Assembly: GCA_025769875.1 (NCBI GenBank)
Contig: JAGFNK010000080.1
Location: forward strand, 1-64,000
Origin: Russula earlei
Lineage: Eukaryota > Basidiomycota > Agaricomycetes > Russulales > Russulaceae
Reading direction: 5' to 3'
Length of the DNA: 64,000 nucleotides
Shown here piece by piece: positions 1 to 12,252 of this stretch. The translations under genes and the position numbers were made by a program. The notes under the pieces were generated by a model that was not told where the DNA came from, did no database searches, and saw only the letters and a program-made list of their open reading frames with translations. The stretch's first letter is position 1; each line of letters starts with the position of its first letter.

Positions 1-37
1 AACGGCTGACTTCATTCCGGAGCCTCAGCAACTGAAC

Positions 38-571
38 ATGATAGAAGGGAGGAGAAAAAGGAACCGATGCAAGTATTGTGGCAAGGTAGGACATTTTAAC
101 AAGTACTGTCCACTGCCCCACCAGTATTGCCATGACCAACTGGCAGCAGACGCTGCCTCACATTGCCTAGTGCCTCCCTATCATCGTTCCTATACACCAA
201 TCAGATCATGCCCTTTTCACCAAGGATGGGAACAGGCACACCCGAGCAGGAAGAGGAAGTCCAACCAGGAGAGGGAGGACACTGCTAACCCGCGCATCTT
301 GCAGGTAGCGAAAGGAGAAGGGTCCAGGACCTTTCAAGAACCTTTTACTACGACTCCTCTTTGCTCAGACACACCTCCAGTCCGGAGGTTACCTAGGGAC
401 TCTGACAGACTCCCACAGATCATGTCTCCTTCAGCCACCACTAAGGAGTCAGAGGCGATAGTGGCCTCAGCATTGGCTGCCTATGAGGCAGCAGAAGAAG
501 GCCGATACACCTTCACTGCATCACCTCCTCCCCTTGATGATGATGGCATTGACCCCACCACTCAATTTTAG
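38..571 (+). CDS. Gag-like CCHC zinc-knuckle protein of an LTR element
   Basis: A 177-aa ORF with one retroviral-type zinc knuckle (C-x2-C-x4-H-x4-C, residues about 12-25) in a basic N-terminus. The rest is Pro/Ser/Thr-rich and low in complexity. Such knuckles in LTR retrotransposon Gag proteins bind element RNA during particle assembly. The ORF stops only 42 bp before an LTR (614-1200), with a purine-rich run (601-610) between them like a polypurine tract. No protease, reverse transcriptase, RNase H or integrase lies between the knuckle and the LTR, so the piece is either the tail of a gag-only non-autonomous element or an internally deleted one. The start codon may not be the true one, because the element continues left of the window. 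Family assignment to Ty3 or Ty1 type is not possible. Confidence 0.6.
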   Translation: MIEGRRKRNRCKYCGKVGHFNKYCPLPHQYCHDQLAADAASHCLVPPYHRSYTPIRSCPFHQGWEQAHPSRKRKSNQEREDTANPRILQVAKGEGSRTFQEPFTTTPLCSDTPPVRRLPRDSDRLPQIMSPSATTKESEAIVASALAAYEAAEEGRYTFTASPPPLDDDGIDPTTQF

Positions 572-613
572 AATTGTTGATGTGTGGGACCACCAATCTG
601 AAGGAGGGGTAAT

Positions 614-1200
614 GTTACCGAGTGGTTTGGGGTCCAGAAGATGCCGGAACACCTGAACTATGGACTGCACTGTTTCCATTATGCGTGCGTCAGATCTTGA
701 TCGTTTATGTTTGTTGACATCACGTTCGGAACGCGTTGATCGTACCTTTCAGAAGATGTACTGAAGAAGCAATGAGTAGCATTGCTTCTGTCCCAGATGT
801 TCCTGTACCGCCACGTACATCGATTCCTTGATTGGGGAAGCACTTAATGCTTCCAGCACCGAGATCGTTTACATAGAAGCAACCTCGCTTCTATGAGCCG
901 CATTTTGCTTCTATAGCACCAACCAGTACTACAGTAGCATGAACCTTATCCCTGTAGGGCTATATAAAGCCTCCAGTAGAAACCGTTGAGCCTTAAGCTC
1001 GACTTAGTTTGCCAATCCCAAACAGTTGACTCCTACCCCGTCTGCAGAGCCCCTCTCATCTTGTTGTCATACTCTAGAAGGATCTAACACTCCTTCCCCT
1101 CCATGAGTATTGCTTGCTTGACTCAAGCATATCTGCATTGGTAGGACGCGTTGATAGATGCAACCATTGATCTTATTTAAGGCACTTTGGAGCCTTAACA
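614..1200 (+). mobile_element. Long terminal repeat (3' LTR of the gag-like element)
   Basis: A 587-bp LTR starting TGTTA and ending TAACA, a 5-bp inverted terminal pair. It is preceded by a polypurine-like GAAGGAGGGG run. A TATATAA motif near 960 is a plausible LTR promoter. The last 356 bp (845-1200) recur at 2218-2573. The 5' partner LTR would lie outside the window, so the target duplication cannot be checked. Confidence 0.75.
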
Positions 1201-1564
1201 GTCACGCACAACAAACGCCGAAAGGTGCCTGCCTAACAGCAGCACACTGTTGCTCTGACCTACTGAGCCACCCCTCCATCATTTGCCATCATTTGCCATC
1301 GTTCACTGCCACCATACGCGAGGGCTCACAGCCCACCATTGCCTCACCTTGCCTCGCTTCGCTTTGCCCATTCATGCGCGATCACAATTGCTGCCTCGAC
1401 GCATGCCTTGCGTCATCATTTTGATTTCATCTCTCTTGGTCTTCCCTCAGTCCTTGGCTGGCCCCATGAACTCAAGCATGCCCTTCTCGTGCGCTACAGT
1501 TGTAAATAGTCATACCATATCATGTGTTCAGCTGTAGGGACAATGTAATCATATCATGCTTGAG
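1201..1564. other. Non-coding spacer, nothing recognised
   Basis: Between the LTR end and a tandem repeat. Only short overlapping ORFs occur, with no recognisable protein. CACC/CATTTGCC-type short direct repeats are seen near 1280-1300. Confidence 0.5.
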
Positions 1565-2205
1565 GTCAGCATCCCAAAACGTAAAAATTCAAGCAGTGAA
1601 ACCCATGATTTGGCTGCATCTGGATACAGTACATGAGGTTCTACTGTCCAAGTTTCAAGGCAATCCATGGAGAAATGGTTGAGATATTGCAGTTCAAAAT
1701 TTTGCACACAGATCTGCACCCAAAAATCAAAACTTCAAGAACTAATGATTAGACACCAACTCTTGGCATGCACCTAGACACAGTACATGAGATCCCACTG
1801 TCCAAGTTTCAAGGCAATCTATGGAGAAATGGTTGAGATATGGCAGTTCGAAATTTTGCACTCAGATCACACCCAAAAATCAAGACTTCAAGAACTAAGA
1901 ATTGGACCCCAACTCTTGGGCTGCACCTAGATACAGTACATGAGATACCACTGTCGAAGTTTCAAGTCAATCGATTGAGAAACAGTTGAGATATGGCAGT
2001 TCAAAGTTTTGCACCCATGTCAGCACCCGAAAATTGACATTTCAGGAACTGAATATTAGGCTCCCATATTTTAGCTGCACCTAGATACAGTATGTAAGGT
2101 TCTACTGTCAAAGTTTCAAGGCAATCTGTTGAGAAACTATTGAGATATAGCAGTTTTGATTTCGCACTCGAAATGACATCCAAAAATGGCAAGTGCAAGG
2201 TCACG
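1565..2205 (+). repeat. 154-bp tandem repeat, about four copies
   Basis: The landmark TCCAAGTTTCAAGGCAATC (with variants) occurs at 1647, 1801, 1954 and 2108, giving periods of 154, 153 and 154 bp. Each unit also carries a CTGCA-CCTAGATACAGTACATGAG block and a GAGAAATGGTTGAGATATGGCAG block. A partial unit begins on the right. Copies differ by scattered substitutions, so the array is not brand new. It sits between a full LTR and a truncated LTR of the same family. No coding potential. Confidence 0.9.
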
Positions 2206-2217
2206 TGAAAACAACAG

Positions 2218-2573
2218 TAATGCTTCCAGCACCAAGATTGTTTACACAGAAGCAATATTGCTTCTATGAGCCACCTTTTGCTTCTATAGCACCAACCAGT
2301 ACTACAGTAGCATGAACCTTATCCCTGAGGGCTATATAAAGCCCCCAGTTAGTAGCAGTTGAGCCTTAAGCTCAACTTAGTTTGCCAATTCCAAACAGTT
2401 GACTCCAACCCCATCTGCAGAGCCCCTCTCATCTTGTTGCCATACTCCAGAAGGATATAACACTCCTTCCCCTCCACGAGTATTGCTTGCTTGACTCAAG
2501 CATATCTGCATTGGTAGGACACGTTCATAGATGTGACCATTGATCTTATTTAAGGCACTTTGGAGCCTTAACA
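2218..2573 (+). mobile_element. 5'-truncated LTR of the same family as 614-1200
   Basis: Aligns to 845-1200 over 356 bp and ends with the same TTTGGAGCCTTAACA. The first ~230 bp of the LTR are missing and replaced by the 154-bp tandem repeat, so the two were joined by recombination or nested insertion. Confidence 0.8.
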
Positions 2574-2811
2574 CCAACATGTCAATGCCTCAGCTACTCT
2601 TTATCTCAACACCCTTTATTCTTGTGGTATTTGTTTCTCATCTCAGCATTAGTTTTCTGTGTTGTAATCATTGTTTATTGCTTTTTGTATGTATAAAAGG
2701 TATTGTCTATGAATCAAATCGGGTTGTTTTATCTGGCTCGGCTATCGCCGACTTATCGGATATCCGAGTAGTCCTGTCCTTGCAACATCCCAACTACTAC
2801 TATAACATCCC
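2574..2811 (+). promoter_or_regulatory. Leader/upstream region of NLR copy 1
   Basis: Contains an 82-bp stretch (2612-2693) that recurs at 24607-24688, immediately left of the large TE nest. From about 2718 (GGTTGTTTTATCTGGCTCGG) the sequence matches the region upstream of NLR copy 2 from about 49472. No TATA box or start site can be assigned with confidence. Confidence 0.5.
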
Positions 2812-5800
2812 ATGCCGACCTCTAAACGTGCAGGAAAAAGGAGGGCAGAAAATGTTCGCTCGACTGCCGTCGCCGGATTAACCGTCTCGCTCTCCGTCCT
2901 CAAGGAGACCGCAGATGCGATTCCTCCTCCAGCAGGGCCTATCATAAAAGGAACCCTGGGTGGACTACTTCAAGTCGTTGACATCGTCCAGGTAATCTAT
3001 GCCACTTCGACAACGGAGAAATGATCTGATATCGTCATACCCAGACCACGACCAACAACATCAACGACATCGATCAGCTGATCGGCCGCGTGAACGCCCT
3101 GGAACAATCCGTTTTCAGGCCGCTCAAAGGCAAACAAGATATCCCGGAATCTGTTGTCGATTTCGTCACAAGGTTTTCCAAGTAATCATTCTTCTGCCTT
3201 GCTCTCAAATTGGGTGCAATCGTGGCGAGCTGATCCCGATCCCGATTCAGGGCTCTTGAAACCATCACGGATGACCTACAAACGATCGCGTCGCGCGGAA
3301 GGTTGACCCGAATTCTCCATAGTAAGGAAGATGCGGCCTCCATCCAGTCCCAGATAAAAGCGATCACGGGCCTCATTGAAGACTTTCTTGCAAGTTTCCT
3401 CCTTCTTGGTCATACGGCTTGATCAGTTCTGATATCTTCGCGAGTCTAGGCTGAAGGGGTCGTGAGCCTCCAAATCCAAGGCATTGTGCGTTATTCTCCG
3501 AAATGTCAGATGTGTCTCGTTCATCTGAATTTCTCAGGAAATGCGGCGCGAGGTTCGGGAGGGGATTCAGGAAATTCAGCGCGTTGTTCGGGAGGGGGTG
3601 GTAAGTTTATCTCATTGTGACCAATTGGATATTTTTGACTGGTAGGTCACCCAGCAAACATACGATGATGTCCGAGGTGAGAAAACTGTGACAGCACACC
3701 GAAAATTATTTAGCCTTGGTTTTAGTTCACGATGAACTATCCAACTTTCCTCGAGCTCGCAAGGCACGCTTTAATTGTCTTGATGAGAGAAAGAGGCATG
3801 CGTGTTTCAAATACACACGAGAGGATCTGTTGGCCACCGTCTATCAATGGATCAATGACTCGACCGAGGCTATACAAAATCAATCCCCCGTCACTGCTCC
3901 GGTTGACCCTATTCACGTCAACCCAAACAGGCGCCGCATCTTCTGGTTGTCTGGTGTGGCTGGTACCGGCAAGTCCACCATCGCACAGAGTGTTGCCGAG
4001 TATTGTGACGGAAACGGTTGGCTTGCCGCGAGTTTCTTCTTCTCAGGTAACGATAGCGAGCGAAACAATCCAAAGCTTGTATTCAGCTCAATTGCTCACC
4101 AACTCGGCACGACGTACCACCAGCCACTCGCGCGTTTTATGCAAGAGGCGCTCAAAGCTAATGCGGACATCTGGTATTCTGATCCATCAAACCAATTGCT
4201 AAAGCTCATCATCGAACCGATCCAAAAGTCCATCAATACTGGGCAAGCATTTCCATCACCAGCTGTCATCGTGTTAGATGCCCTCGACGAGTGCAAAGAT
4301 GATGACGCGACCTCATTCATCGTATCGGTGCTTTCGGCCCACATTGAACGCCTTCCGTTCTCTATTTTCCTCACGAGTCGACCCGAGCCCAAACTGCACG
4401 TGCCATCCCTCCCTCCTCATCTCCAGTCACATACACATGCGCTCTTCCATCACGAGATTCCAAAATCGTCTGTAGACCATGACATAGAAATCTTCTTGTT
4501 GCAAGAGCTCACTCATGTTGGGTCCCGCGACCGTGGCCTCCGAGGACGTGATTGGTTTACTCCGGGCGATGTCCGCACACTAGTCCAACTGTCAGGTGGA
4601 CTATTTATCTTTGCTGCCACCGCAATTCGATTTATCGAAGATCCTAATGTCCTAAACCCGTGGGGACAGCTCCGTGACCTGGTCTCTGCCACACAAATCC
4701 TTGGGCAGTCAAATCAATCTCCTTATCACCATCTAGACCAACTGTACCTCACTGTCTTGCATAATGCATTTCCGCCATCATCATCCCATCCAGACACACT
4801 GGGTCGCCTGCGAAGGGTTCTTGGTTGTGTTGTTGTAATCTGTAACCCTCTCTCTGAACATTCGATATCATCATTGCTCTGCGACGATCCAAGCAAAGAT
4901 GTTCCGATAGAAAGCATTCTCCAGCGATTGCAATCAATCGTCATCATTCCTTCGGACCCTGGGGCTGTCCAAGCGATGCATGCATCCTTCCCAGATTTTA
5001 TCGTTGATCCGAACCGCTGCAAAGAGCCAGAATATCGAATTGATACCTCACTGCACCACGGCTATCTCGCCATCGATTGTCTGAAGAAACTAAACAGGCT
5101 TCACCGGGATATGTGCCAGATCGGAGACTATTCAAGGTTGAACAACGAAATTGGGGATATGTCAAAAAGAATTGAAGAAAACATTCCGCTCGCGATGCAA
5201 TACGCCTGCCGTCATTGGGCGGATCATTTGGCAAATACGCTGCCATCGGACGAGCTGCTTGATGTCTTGAAAACATTCTGTTTCGATCACAGTTTGTACT
5301 GGGTTGAGGCTTTGAGTCTGATGGACTCGCTAAATGTGGCCATTCCGGCACTGCAACTTGCTCGACAAAGATTAACAGTGAGTTGTCTTGATTTTGGCGT
5401 GGACCGTTCATCACATTATTATAGATGTTGACCGACGTCAGGCCTCCAATTGGCCTGATTGACATGCTGTATGATCTTGAACGGTTTACGCTTGAGTTCT
5501 TTGATCCCATCAGCGTCGCAGCCCCGCATGTCTACCACTCTGCCCTTCCATTCGCCCCACTGGGCTCCAAAATCCGTGCACACTTCCACGGAGACTTGGA
5601 GGAATCTGTTACGGTCTTGAATGGGATGGAACAATCATGGAATGCAGAGCTGAGAACGATGGAGGGTCACAAAGAATGGGTCACAGCCGTCGCATTTTCG
5701 CCCGACGGCACCCGGATTGTCTCTGGGTCTTGGGATCGCACAGTCCGGATCTGGGACACGAGTACTGGCGCCACCGTCAAGACTCTCGAGGGCCACAAAG

Positions 5801-7404
5801 ATTTGGTCACAGCCGTCGCGTTTTCGCCAGATGGCACCCGGATTGTCTCTGGGTCAAAGGATTGCACAGTCTGGATCTGGGACACGAGTACCGGCGCCAC
5901 TGTCAAGACCCTCGAGGGCCACAAAGGTGAGGTCACAGCCGTCGCGTTTTCGCCAGACGGCACCCGGATTATCTCTGGGTCTTTGGATCGCACAGTCCGG
6001 ATCTGGGACACGAGTACTGGCGCCACCGTCAAGACCCTCAAGGGCCACAAAAAGTGGGTCTTCGCCGTCGCGTTTTCGCCAGACGGCACCCGGATTGTCT
6101 CTGGGTCTTTGGATGGCACAGTCCGGATCTGGGACACGGGTACTGGCGCCACCGTCAAGACCCTCAAGGGCCACAAAGAGTCGGTCCCAGCCGTCGGGTT
6201 TTCGCCAGACGGCACCCGGATTGTCTCTGGGTCCTGTGATCGCACAGTCCGGATCCGGGACACGAGTACTGGCGCCACCGTCAAGACCCTCCAGGGACAC
6301 AAAGACTGGGTTCTCGCCGTCGCGTTTTCGCCCGACGGCACCCGGATTGTCTCTGGGTCAAAGGATTGTACAGTCCGGATCTGGGACACGAGTACTGGCG
6401 CCACCGTCAAGACTCTCGAGGGCCACAAAAATTCGGTCGCAGCCGTCGCATTTTCGCCAGACGGTACCCGGATTGTCTCTGGGTCTTCGGATCGCACAGT
6501 CCGGATCTGGGACACGAGTACTGCCGCCACTGGCGAGACCCTCAAGGGCCACAAAGATTTAGTCACAGCCGTCGCGTTTTCGCCAGATGGCACCCGGATT
6601 GTCTCTGGGTCTTGGGATCGCACAGTCCGGATCTGGGACACGAGTACTGGCGCCACCGTCAAGACCCTCAAGGGCCACAAAGAGTCGGTCACTGCCGTCG
6701 CGTTTTCGCCAGACGGTACCCGGATTGTCTCTGGGTCTTTGGATCGCACAGTCCGGATCTGGGGCACGAGAACTGGCGCCACCGTCAAGACCCTCGAGGG
6801 CCACAAAGATTCGGTCGCAGCCGTCGCGTTTTCGTCAGATGGCACCCGGATTGTCTCTGGGTCTTGGGATGACACAGTCCGAATTTGGGACACGAGTACT
6901 GGCGCCACCGTCAAGACCCTCGAGGGCCACAAATATTCGGTCTTCGCCGTCGCGTTTTCGCCAGACGGCACCCGGATTGTCTCTGGGTCTTCGGATGGCA
7001 CAGTCCGGATCTGGGACACGAGTACTGGCGCCACCGTCAAGACGCTCGAGGGCCACAAAGATTGGGTCACAGCCGTCGCGTTTTCGCCAGACGGCACCAG
7101 GATTATCTCTGGGTCTTCAGATCACACAGTCCGGATCTGGGACACGGGTACTGGTACCGCCATCCAGACCCTCGAGAGCGACTGGATGTCATCAGTCCGT
7201 GGCATTGCGATTCGTGGTTTGTATTGCAGTAGGGATGGGTGGGTCTTTAAAACTCATGGCACTCATACCACGAGACTCTGTTGGGTCCCCGTATCTTGCA
7301 GGCCAGATTGTCAAGATTCATACAAGTCTAGTCTAGTACTATGTTTACGAGGTCGCACCGTTATCCTGCATTTTCCACCCAGTCAGTTATCGCAGCCGTC
7401 TTAA
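2812..7404 (+). CDS. NACHT-WD40 (NLR-like) protein, copy 1
   Basis: Seven exons in my model: 2812-2991, 3045-3181, 3251-3389, 3538-3600, 3646-3676, 3726-5377 and 5425-7404, giving an unbroken 1,393-aa product. The intron after exon 3 would be GC-AG (donor GCAAGT); the others are GT-AG. An N-terminal ~180-aa mostly helical part (start MPTSKRAGK) resembles the HeLo/MLKL-like four-helix cell-death domains common at this position; that is inference. Exon 4 is rich in Glu/Arg. The NACHT NTPase has Walker [10 protein letters not shown] and Walker B-like [12 protein letters not shown], followed by a winged-helix-type region. Twelve 42-aa WD40 repeats fill residues ~810-1315. Family role: ligand sensing by WD repeats, NTP-driven oligomerisation and cytosolic signalling in non-self recognition or programmed cell death. 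Paralogue at 49579-54283. Confidence 0.9.
5659..7171 (+). repeat. Array of 12 near-identical 126-bp WD40 repeats
   Basis: In-frame 126-bp units encoding GHK-x3[11 protein letters not shown](V/I)[22 protein letters not shown]. Most positions are identical at the nucleotide level, including silent sites. Differences cluster at the residues after GHK (EW, DL, GE, KW, ES, DW, NS, YS) and around SGSxDx (W/K/L/C/S and R/C/G/D/H). One unit reads RIRD instead of RIWD (near 6255). Long ORFs in other frames across this array are artefacts of the repeat. Confidence 0.95.
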
Positions 7405-7450
7405 GTGGCTAAGTTGACATCCGAGTTGGTTTCTGGCGCTGTGCCCTTAT

Positions 7451-8586
7451 TTACGTGTTAGTTCTACTTACAACGCATATAATTACATTTTCTTGTGAAA
7501 GAGAGGACAATCGTTGCAAATGTAATTGTCTGCCCTCCAGATTAGGCTTACCAGTGTAACTGTGTAAGTCGGCACTGTAGCGTGCCGGTGCTGCCAAGAG
7601 GAAAGGTTTGTTCGCCCGAGGGGAACGATTAGACTCGGTACAGACGTGAAGAGGTAAAACACAGGCAAGAAAAGGGCTGTTGAGAGGTCCAGAGGAAGTA
7701 GGACACGAACCTTTGAATATGATGGCCTTGCTCGCGGCCCAGACGTTCCGAAAGGCACGAGAGTTCTGATCAGATTCGAGATATATATCCAACCTTGCCT
7801 GTCCGTGAGAATATAGATCCTGGTCCATCTGAAAATCCTCGGTAAGGACCGTTCGAAAATCATCCGTATATTCCGCCTTGATTCCTGGGAGGTGCTTATA
7901 GAAGTGAGGGTTTTGACTGAGTATGAGTCGTCTTTCGTCCTTGTAACGGACGAAATTCCAAAGCATTTCTGTCAGCTTCGAACCCTTGCCGAGTTCCTCT
8001 GCAACAGGAGATCAGATACCAGCGATGGGTGTCAATAGGTTGGCGCTCACGCTTCACAACAGTGGGGTTGTCGTCAGGAAGGGATTTGAAGAGAAGGAAC
8101 TCGACGACGGTCGTAGGATCTGACCATGGATCCGGAGCCGGCTGAGAGTCGGGGTGAGTACGAGGTAGAGTAGGATGGGCAAGGCTTACCTTCAACTTCT
8201 CTGTCAGTGTGTTCAGAATCCCCGAGGAGGACTTAGGGTGGTTGACGGCTTCAGAAGCACTCAAGGTGGCGATGGCGGTTTCAAATTTGTAGTCCGCCTC
8301 GGCAGACGTCTTTGTTTTTCACCTCTGCAGCTGAGCGGAGTGCGTCGTCAACGATCTTTAAGGGCCTGTTGAGAAACGTCGTCAGAATGGCAGATGGCGT
8401 CGGCGTGCATGAGCCGAGGGCATTACATTCCGAGCTCGGCATCGGCGAGTGAATCTGGAGACTGCTCTTGCGCCTGGCACGAAGGTGCGGCAAAGAGAGA
8501 CGAGTTGTACGGCCTGTGTTCGGTACGCCCTGCCAATGTTCTTCATGTACTTTCTGAAAGCTAATTTGTCGAAATTGGGAGGGTTG
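7451..8586 (-). pseudogene. Unrecognised multi-exon gene remnant, copy 1
   Basis: A minus-strand gene-like stretch convergent with the NLR. Conserved pieces include VEFLLFKSLPDDNPTVVKRE with THRWYLISCCRGTRQGFEAD following, and KDERRLILSQNPHFYKHLPG. A GT-AG intron is likely at about 8130-8190, splitting the TEKLK piece from the PTTVVEFLLF piece. The helical N-terminal part seen in copy 2 is degraded here. Relative to copy 2 it lacks about 65 bp near 8232. I do not recognise the family. A 436-bp solo LTR cuts its 5' side at 8587. Confidence 0.45.
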
Positions 8587-9022
8587 TGTTGAGATAAAGA
8601 GTAGCCGAAGCGTTGACGTGTCGGCCCAAACTGTCCAGGCAGCCCACAGGCCTGGACCACATAAGTGTTTCAGCTCAATTGATGAAACGTGTACGATAAC
8701 AAAATTGATAGTATGATCTAAGACAATCGGTAGCTAGCACATAGCGATTGTGAAAACAATTTGATAGTTACTATAGACAAAATAATTAGGGACACTCTCA
8801 GATACTTAAGAGCGTCGTACATACAGTAGATACTTCAGTTTCATCTCACAGAAACTGAAGTAAGTACTTACTATCTCACGATCTTACCAGTAGCTGATTA
8901 CGTGTTGTAGTATCATTTTATTAGGTAAATATGACACAAGCTAGTTTCGTCTCACAGAAACTGAATATCATTTTATTAGATCTATTACGATCTAATCTAC
9001 CTTATCACTGCGTGATTCAACA
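8587..9022 (+). mobile_element. 436-bp solo LTR, private to copy 1
   Basis: Starts TGTTGAGA and ends TTCAACA (TG...CA, 6-bp inverted ends). It is flanked by a perfect 5-bp direct repeat GGTTG (8582-8586 and 9023-9027). The equivalent site in copy 2 (near 55527) reads GGAGGGTTGTTGGCAGG without the insert. The ends resemble copia-type LTRs. Internal short repeats with CTCACAGAAACTGAA occur twice. Confidence 0.9.
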
Positions 9023-10149
9023 GGTTGTTGGTTGGAGTGGTGGGCATCAGGTGCGAGGTGGATAGAATACCAGAGTGATTGCCATGAGTGAGGGGGAATA
9101 TGTCTTTAAAATACTCCCTCCGAGAAACGCACGTTGAACGCATGCCGCCGAAAGATAAGGAACTCATCCAATGGTATGTTTAGCGCCCTTACAACGCCCG
9201 GGGTAAATGAACGGGGACGACGCGAACTGGGAGGCAGGTTCAGTTTTGGCTTTTATATACACAACGATAATTTGGTCCCTCGCGGCAAAGGTGAACCACA
9301 TCGATAACGACATGTTTCTCTCCACACAACGCCATATAACTCCGAGACCGCCCGAGAGGATCATCCAGGTTCATGGTCGTGGCTCGTTCGTATGGCTCAC
9401 CGCTGTGGCCCACGCAGCGTCTCTGGACAATTCCAAACGGTACGTTGAATGGGCGATGAGTGACTGCTGAGCGCTGAGTAACGGTACGGGCAGAAGGAAC
9501 TTCCGGAGGGTTGAACTTCAGTTGGCTGTTGAACAAGGTGACCACCTTTGCGCAACTGCGACTTGGAGGGTTCACATACGGTGAAATTAGTCATGTTATG
9601 CATGCGCACCCTTGGTTTATTGTACTCCGATCGTAGGGCTTCCGTCAATATTTGACTCGACGGAAAGCAACTGTCAATGGGAAGCCTGTCGGGGCTTCTA
9701 TGATCGTCAGCGATTCGTCGCCATTTATGCTTACTAATGCCCCTCCGATGCGACTCCCTCCCACCAATGATCAAATATCGTCCATCGAGGTATGTCTTTC
9801 TGACGACGGACCATTTGCCGGGAGATCGCTCACTCAATCCGTCAGACCTATATCGCAGACGGGGAATATCAAGATCATCGATTTCGGGTTGTCAAATCTC
9901 TACGACCCTGTCGCCCACTCTGTGGTTCTCTATTTTTTGCCGCTCCAGAACCTTTAAATGCCAAGGTGTACACCGGTCTCGAAGTTGATGTGTGGATCTT
10001 CGGAGTGGTGTTATACGTGGGAAGGTGCCGTTTGACGATCAGAGCTGCAGGCCAAAATCAAACGTGGATTGGCTTAGCACTGGTGCGTGGAACGATCTGA
10101 GCAATCGCGGGATTAATGAATGACCAACGCTGCGCAGAGTGCAAGCATA

Positions 10150-10777
10150 CTATCACCTATGGGGAACTCGCCATTCCACGACCATCTCGCCGATTTCATT
10201 TTCCCCTGTATCTGCTCAAACAACCCCATTTGAAACTTTGTAGTTATACTATTGAGTGCCATTAATGTCATTCTAGCAAAGAAAAATGGAGGTCCATTGA
10301 ATGGTTTTCGAGTAGTATTTTGGCTGGGGGTCACGCCTGCATCACGCTTTCTGTCATGGCGGAGTGCAGAGTTTGATTCCAGCTGGGTGATCACCGTTGG
10401 AGGAGTCTGGGTCACTGCTGTTTTATCCTCTTAATGCCATGTTACAGGCGGTCCAATCGGCCAGCACAAGACCATACATATGAGCAGCAGCTACAGGCAG
10501 CTATAATAATGATATATATCGACCTTTTACTTTTACTCATGCAGCACTGGCCCATGATGTGAGCACCGTGTTCCGTACATAGCCAAGTCCTGGATTTCAC
10601 TCGATAATGCTACTCCATTACAACTGTTTTCCGTAGTCCCCACCTAATCAAATTGCCTTTGCAAATACATTCATCCCGGGCGGACTTTGATTTGGCATGT
10701 GTTACATGCCCGTTACTTTCGTGACATTTGTGACTGGCGAGATGGTAGTGGAATGGCGAGTTCCCCATAGGTGATAG
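10150..10777. mobile_element. 628-bp MITE with 42-bp TIRs in the kinase pseudogene
   Basis: Terminal inverted repeats beginning CTATCACCTATGGGGAACTC match over 42 bp with one mismatch. They are flanked by TA (10148-10149 and 10778-10779). Copy 2 (near 57026) has the empty site GCATATTCTCTCCC. The TA duplication and lack of a long ORF suggest a non-autonomous Tc1/mariner-like element; no transposase is present. Confidence 0.88.
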
Positions 10778-12252
10778 TATCCTCTCCCGGATGCTTGTCA
10801 CCAATCCACCGCTGCGTGCATCTCTCCACGACCTTCTAAATCACCCATGGATGACACGTGGGTTCAACGACCCCCCTGACCCACACCTCTCATGGCGGGA
10901 CGCCTTGCGCGCCGATGAGCTGGACCGCCAGGTCATCCATAGCATGGCCGGCTTTGAATTCGGCTCCGAAGACGACATCGAGCGTCGGCTCGTCGCGATC
11001 TTCGATTCGGATGCATATAAGAGGGCAAAATAAGCGTGAGTGACCACGAATCTGGAATGACTCACTGTCCAATTCATCACTTGCCATCGCGTGAGACGGT
11101 GCCGGCGGTCAAGTTTGGGGAAGCAAGACCGAGGCAACATCGACACCAAAGAAGAGCAAACGTTTCTCCGGCTTTGACTTTTATCGTCGCAAGCTCTTCT
11201 CGCCATCGACCTCGCCGCCACCTTCGCCTTCCCAGTCACAGCTCTCAAATGCATCCCTTTCTGACGTCAACAACCATAAAGAGCCCCCAGATCCGACGCC
11301 CGGCTATCACCCACTGATCTCGATCTACTATCTCGCCCGGGAGAAAATGGAGCGTGACAGGGTGTATGGCGTGGGCCACTTCGCGAGCTCGCAATTGTCC
11401 CTGAACCCTCCGCAACCTGCTCCAGAAGGGGCACCTCCACCCACCCTTTCAAAGCAGGCCGTTCAACTCGCCGTGCCGGCTTCTGCGGGAACGCCACAGA
11501 AGGCCACTGGTGGCGCGGACTACACCATTCGGCCATCGCGCCTACCCGCTCCGGAATCTTTGCACTTTTCCAAAATGTCATACGACTCTCCGTTAACTCC
11601 TTCCCCAACCGGGACAACGTTCCAGCAACAACAACAGCATTCACGACTTCGTGCGCGTGATGCCGGTCTACCCATCCCGAAGCAAGTGGACCTCTCTCCA
11701 CCGTCGCCGATTATCATTCATGACGGGCCGGCATCAGGAAAAACCTCCCGCGCTGGCGAAAGATAATTAGCACTTATTATCCCTCGCTAGTGTCATTTAT
11801 CAAAAACTGAAATTATTGTTGCCAGTTTACCCCCAATAATTTTATCAACCATTATCGTCATTATGGATAATAATTTTGCTATTATGATAATTCATGGTTC
11901 TTGTTCTATAATTTTGGATTGGATAGTTCACAACATGATTGATAATAAGTGCTGATAATAGCGCAATAACTTCGCAGTCTATTCAGCTATGCTATGACAG
12001 GAATACTAATGTAGGCATTTTACAATGCCAAACTAAAAACAAGTGTAGATGTACAAGAACGATAATTTGTCCGAGAGAACAATATGAGCGGGTATAATGT
12101 CACCATTGGTTTGAGGGACCAAGGACAGTGTGAGCTTGCTCAATTGTTGAGTTCTTCAAGGTTGAGTCCAGCAATTGGGACCAAGGTTCTCAATGCTGAA
12201 GTGCTGCCGCGAAGGTAGATTAGTTAAACAAAGTATAGCATGATTTGATTGC

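Noticed and set aside
5667..7097. 476-aa minus-strand ORF and other long ORFs antiparallel to the WD40 array
   Set aside because: They follow the 126-bp repeat in other frames; the same happens at 52423-53850. Shadows of the real gene.
9207..9470. Possible N-terminal exon of the kinase gene
   Set aside because: The reading frame is not preserved in copy 2 and no kinase N-lobe motif is visible.
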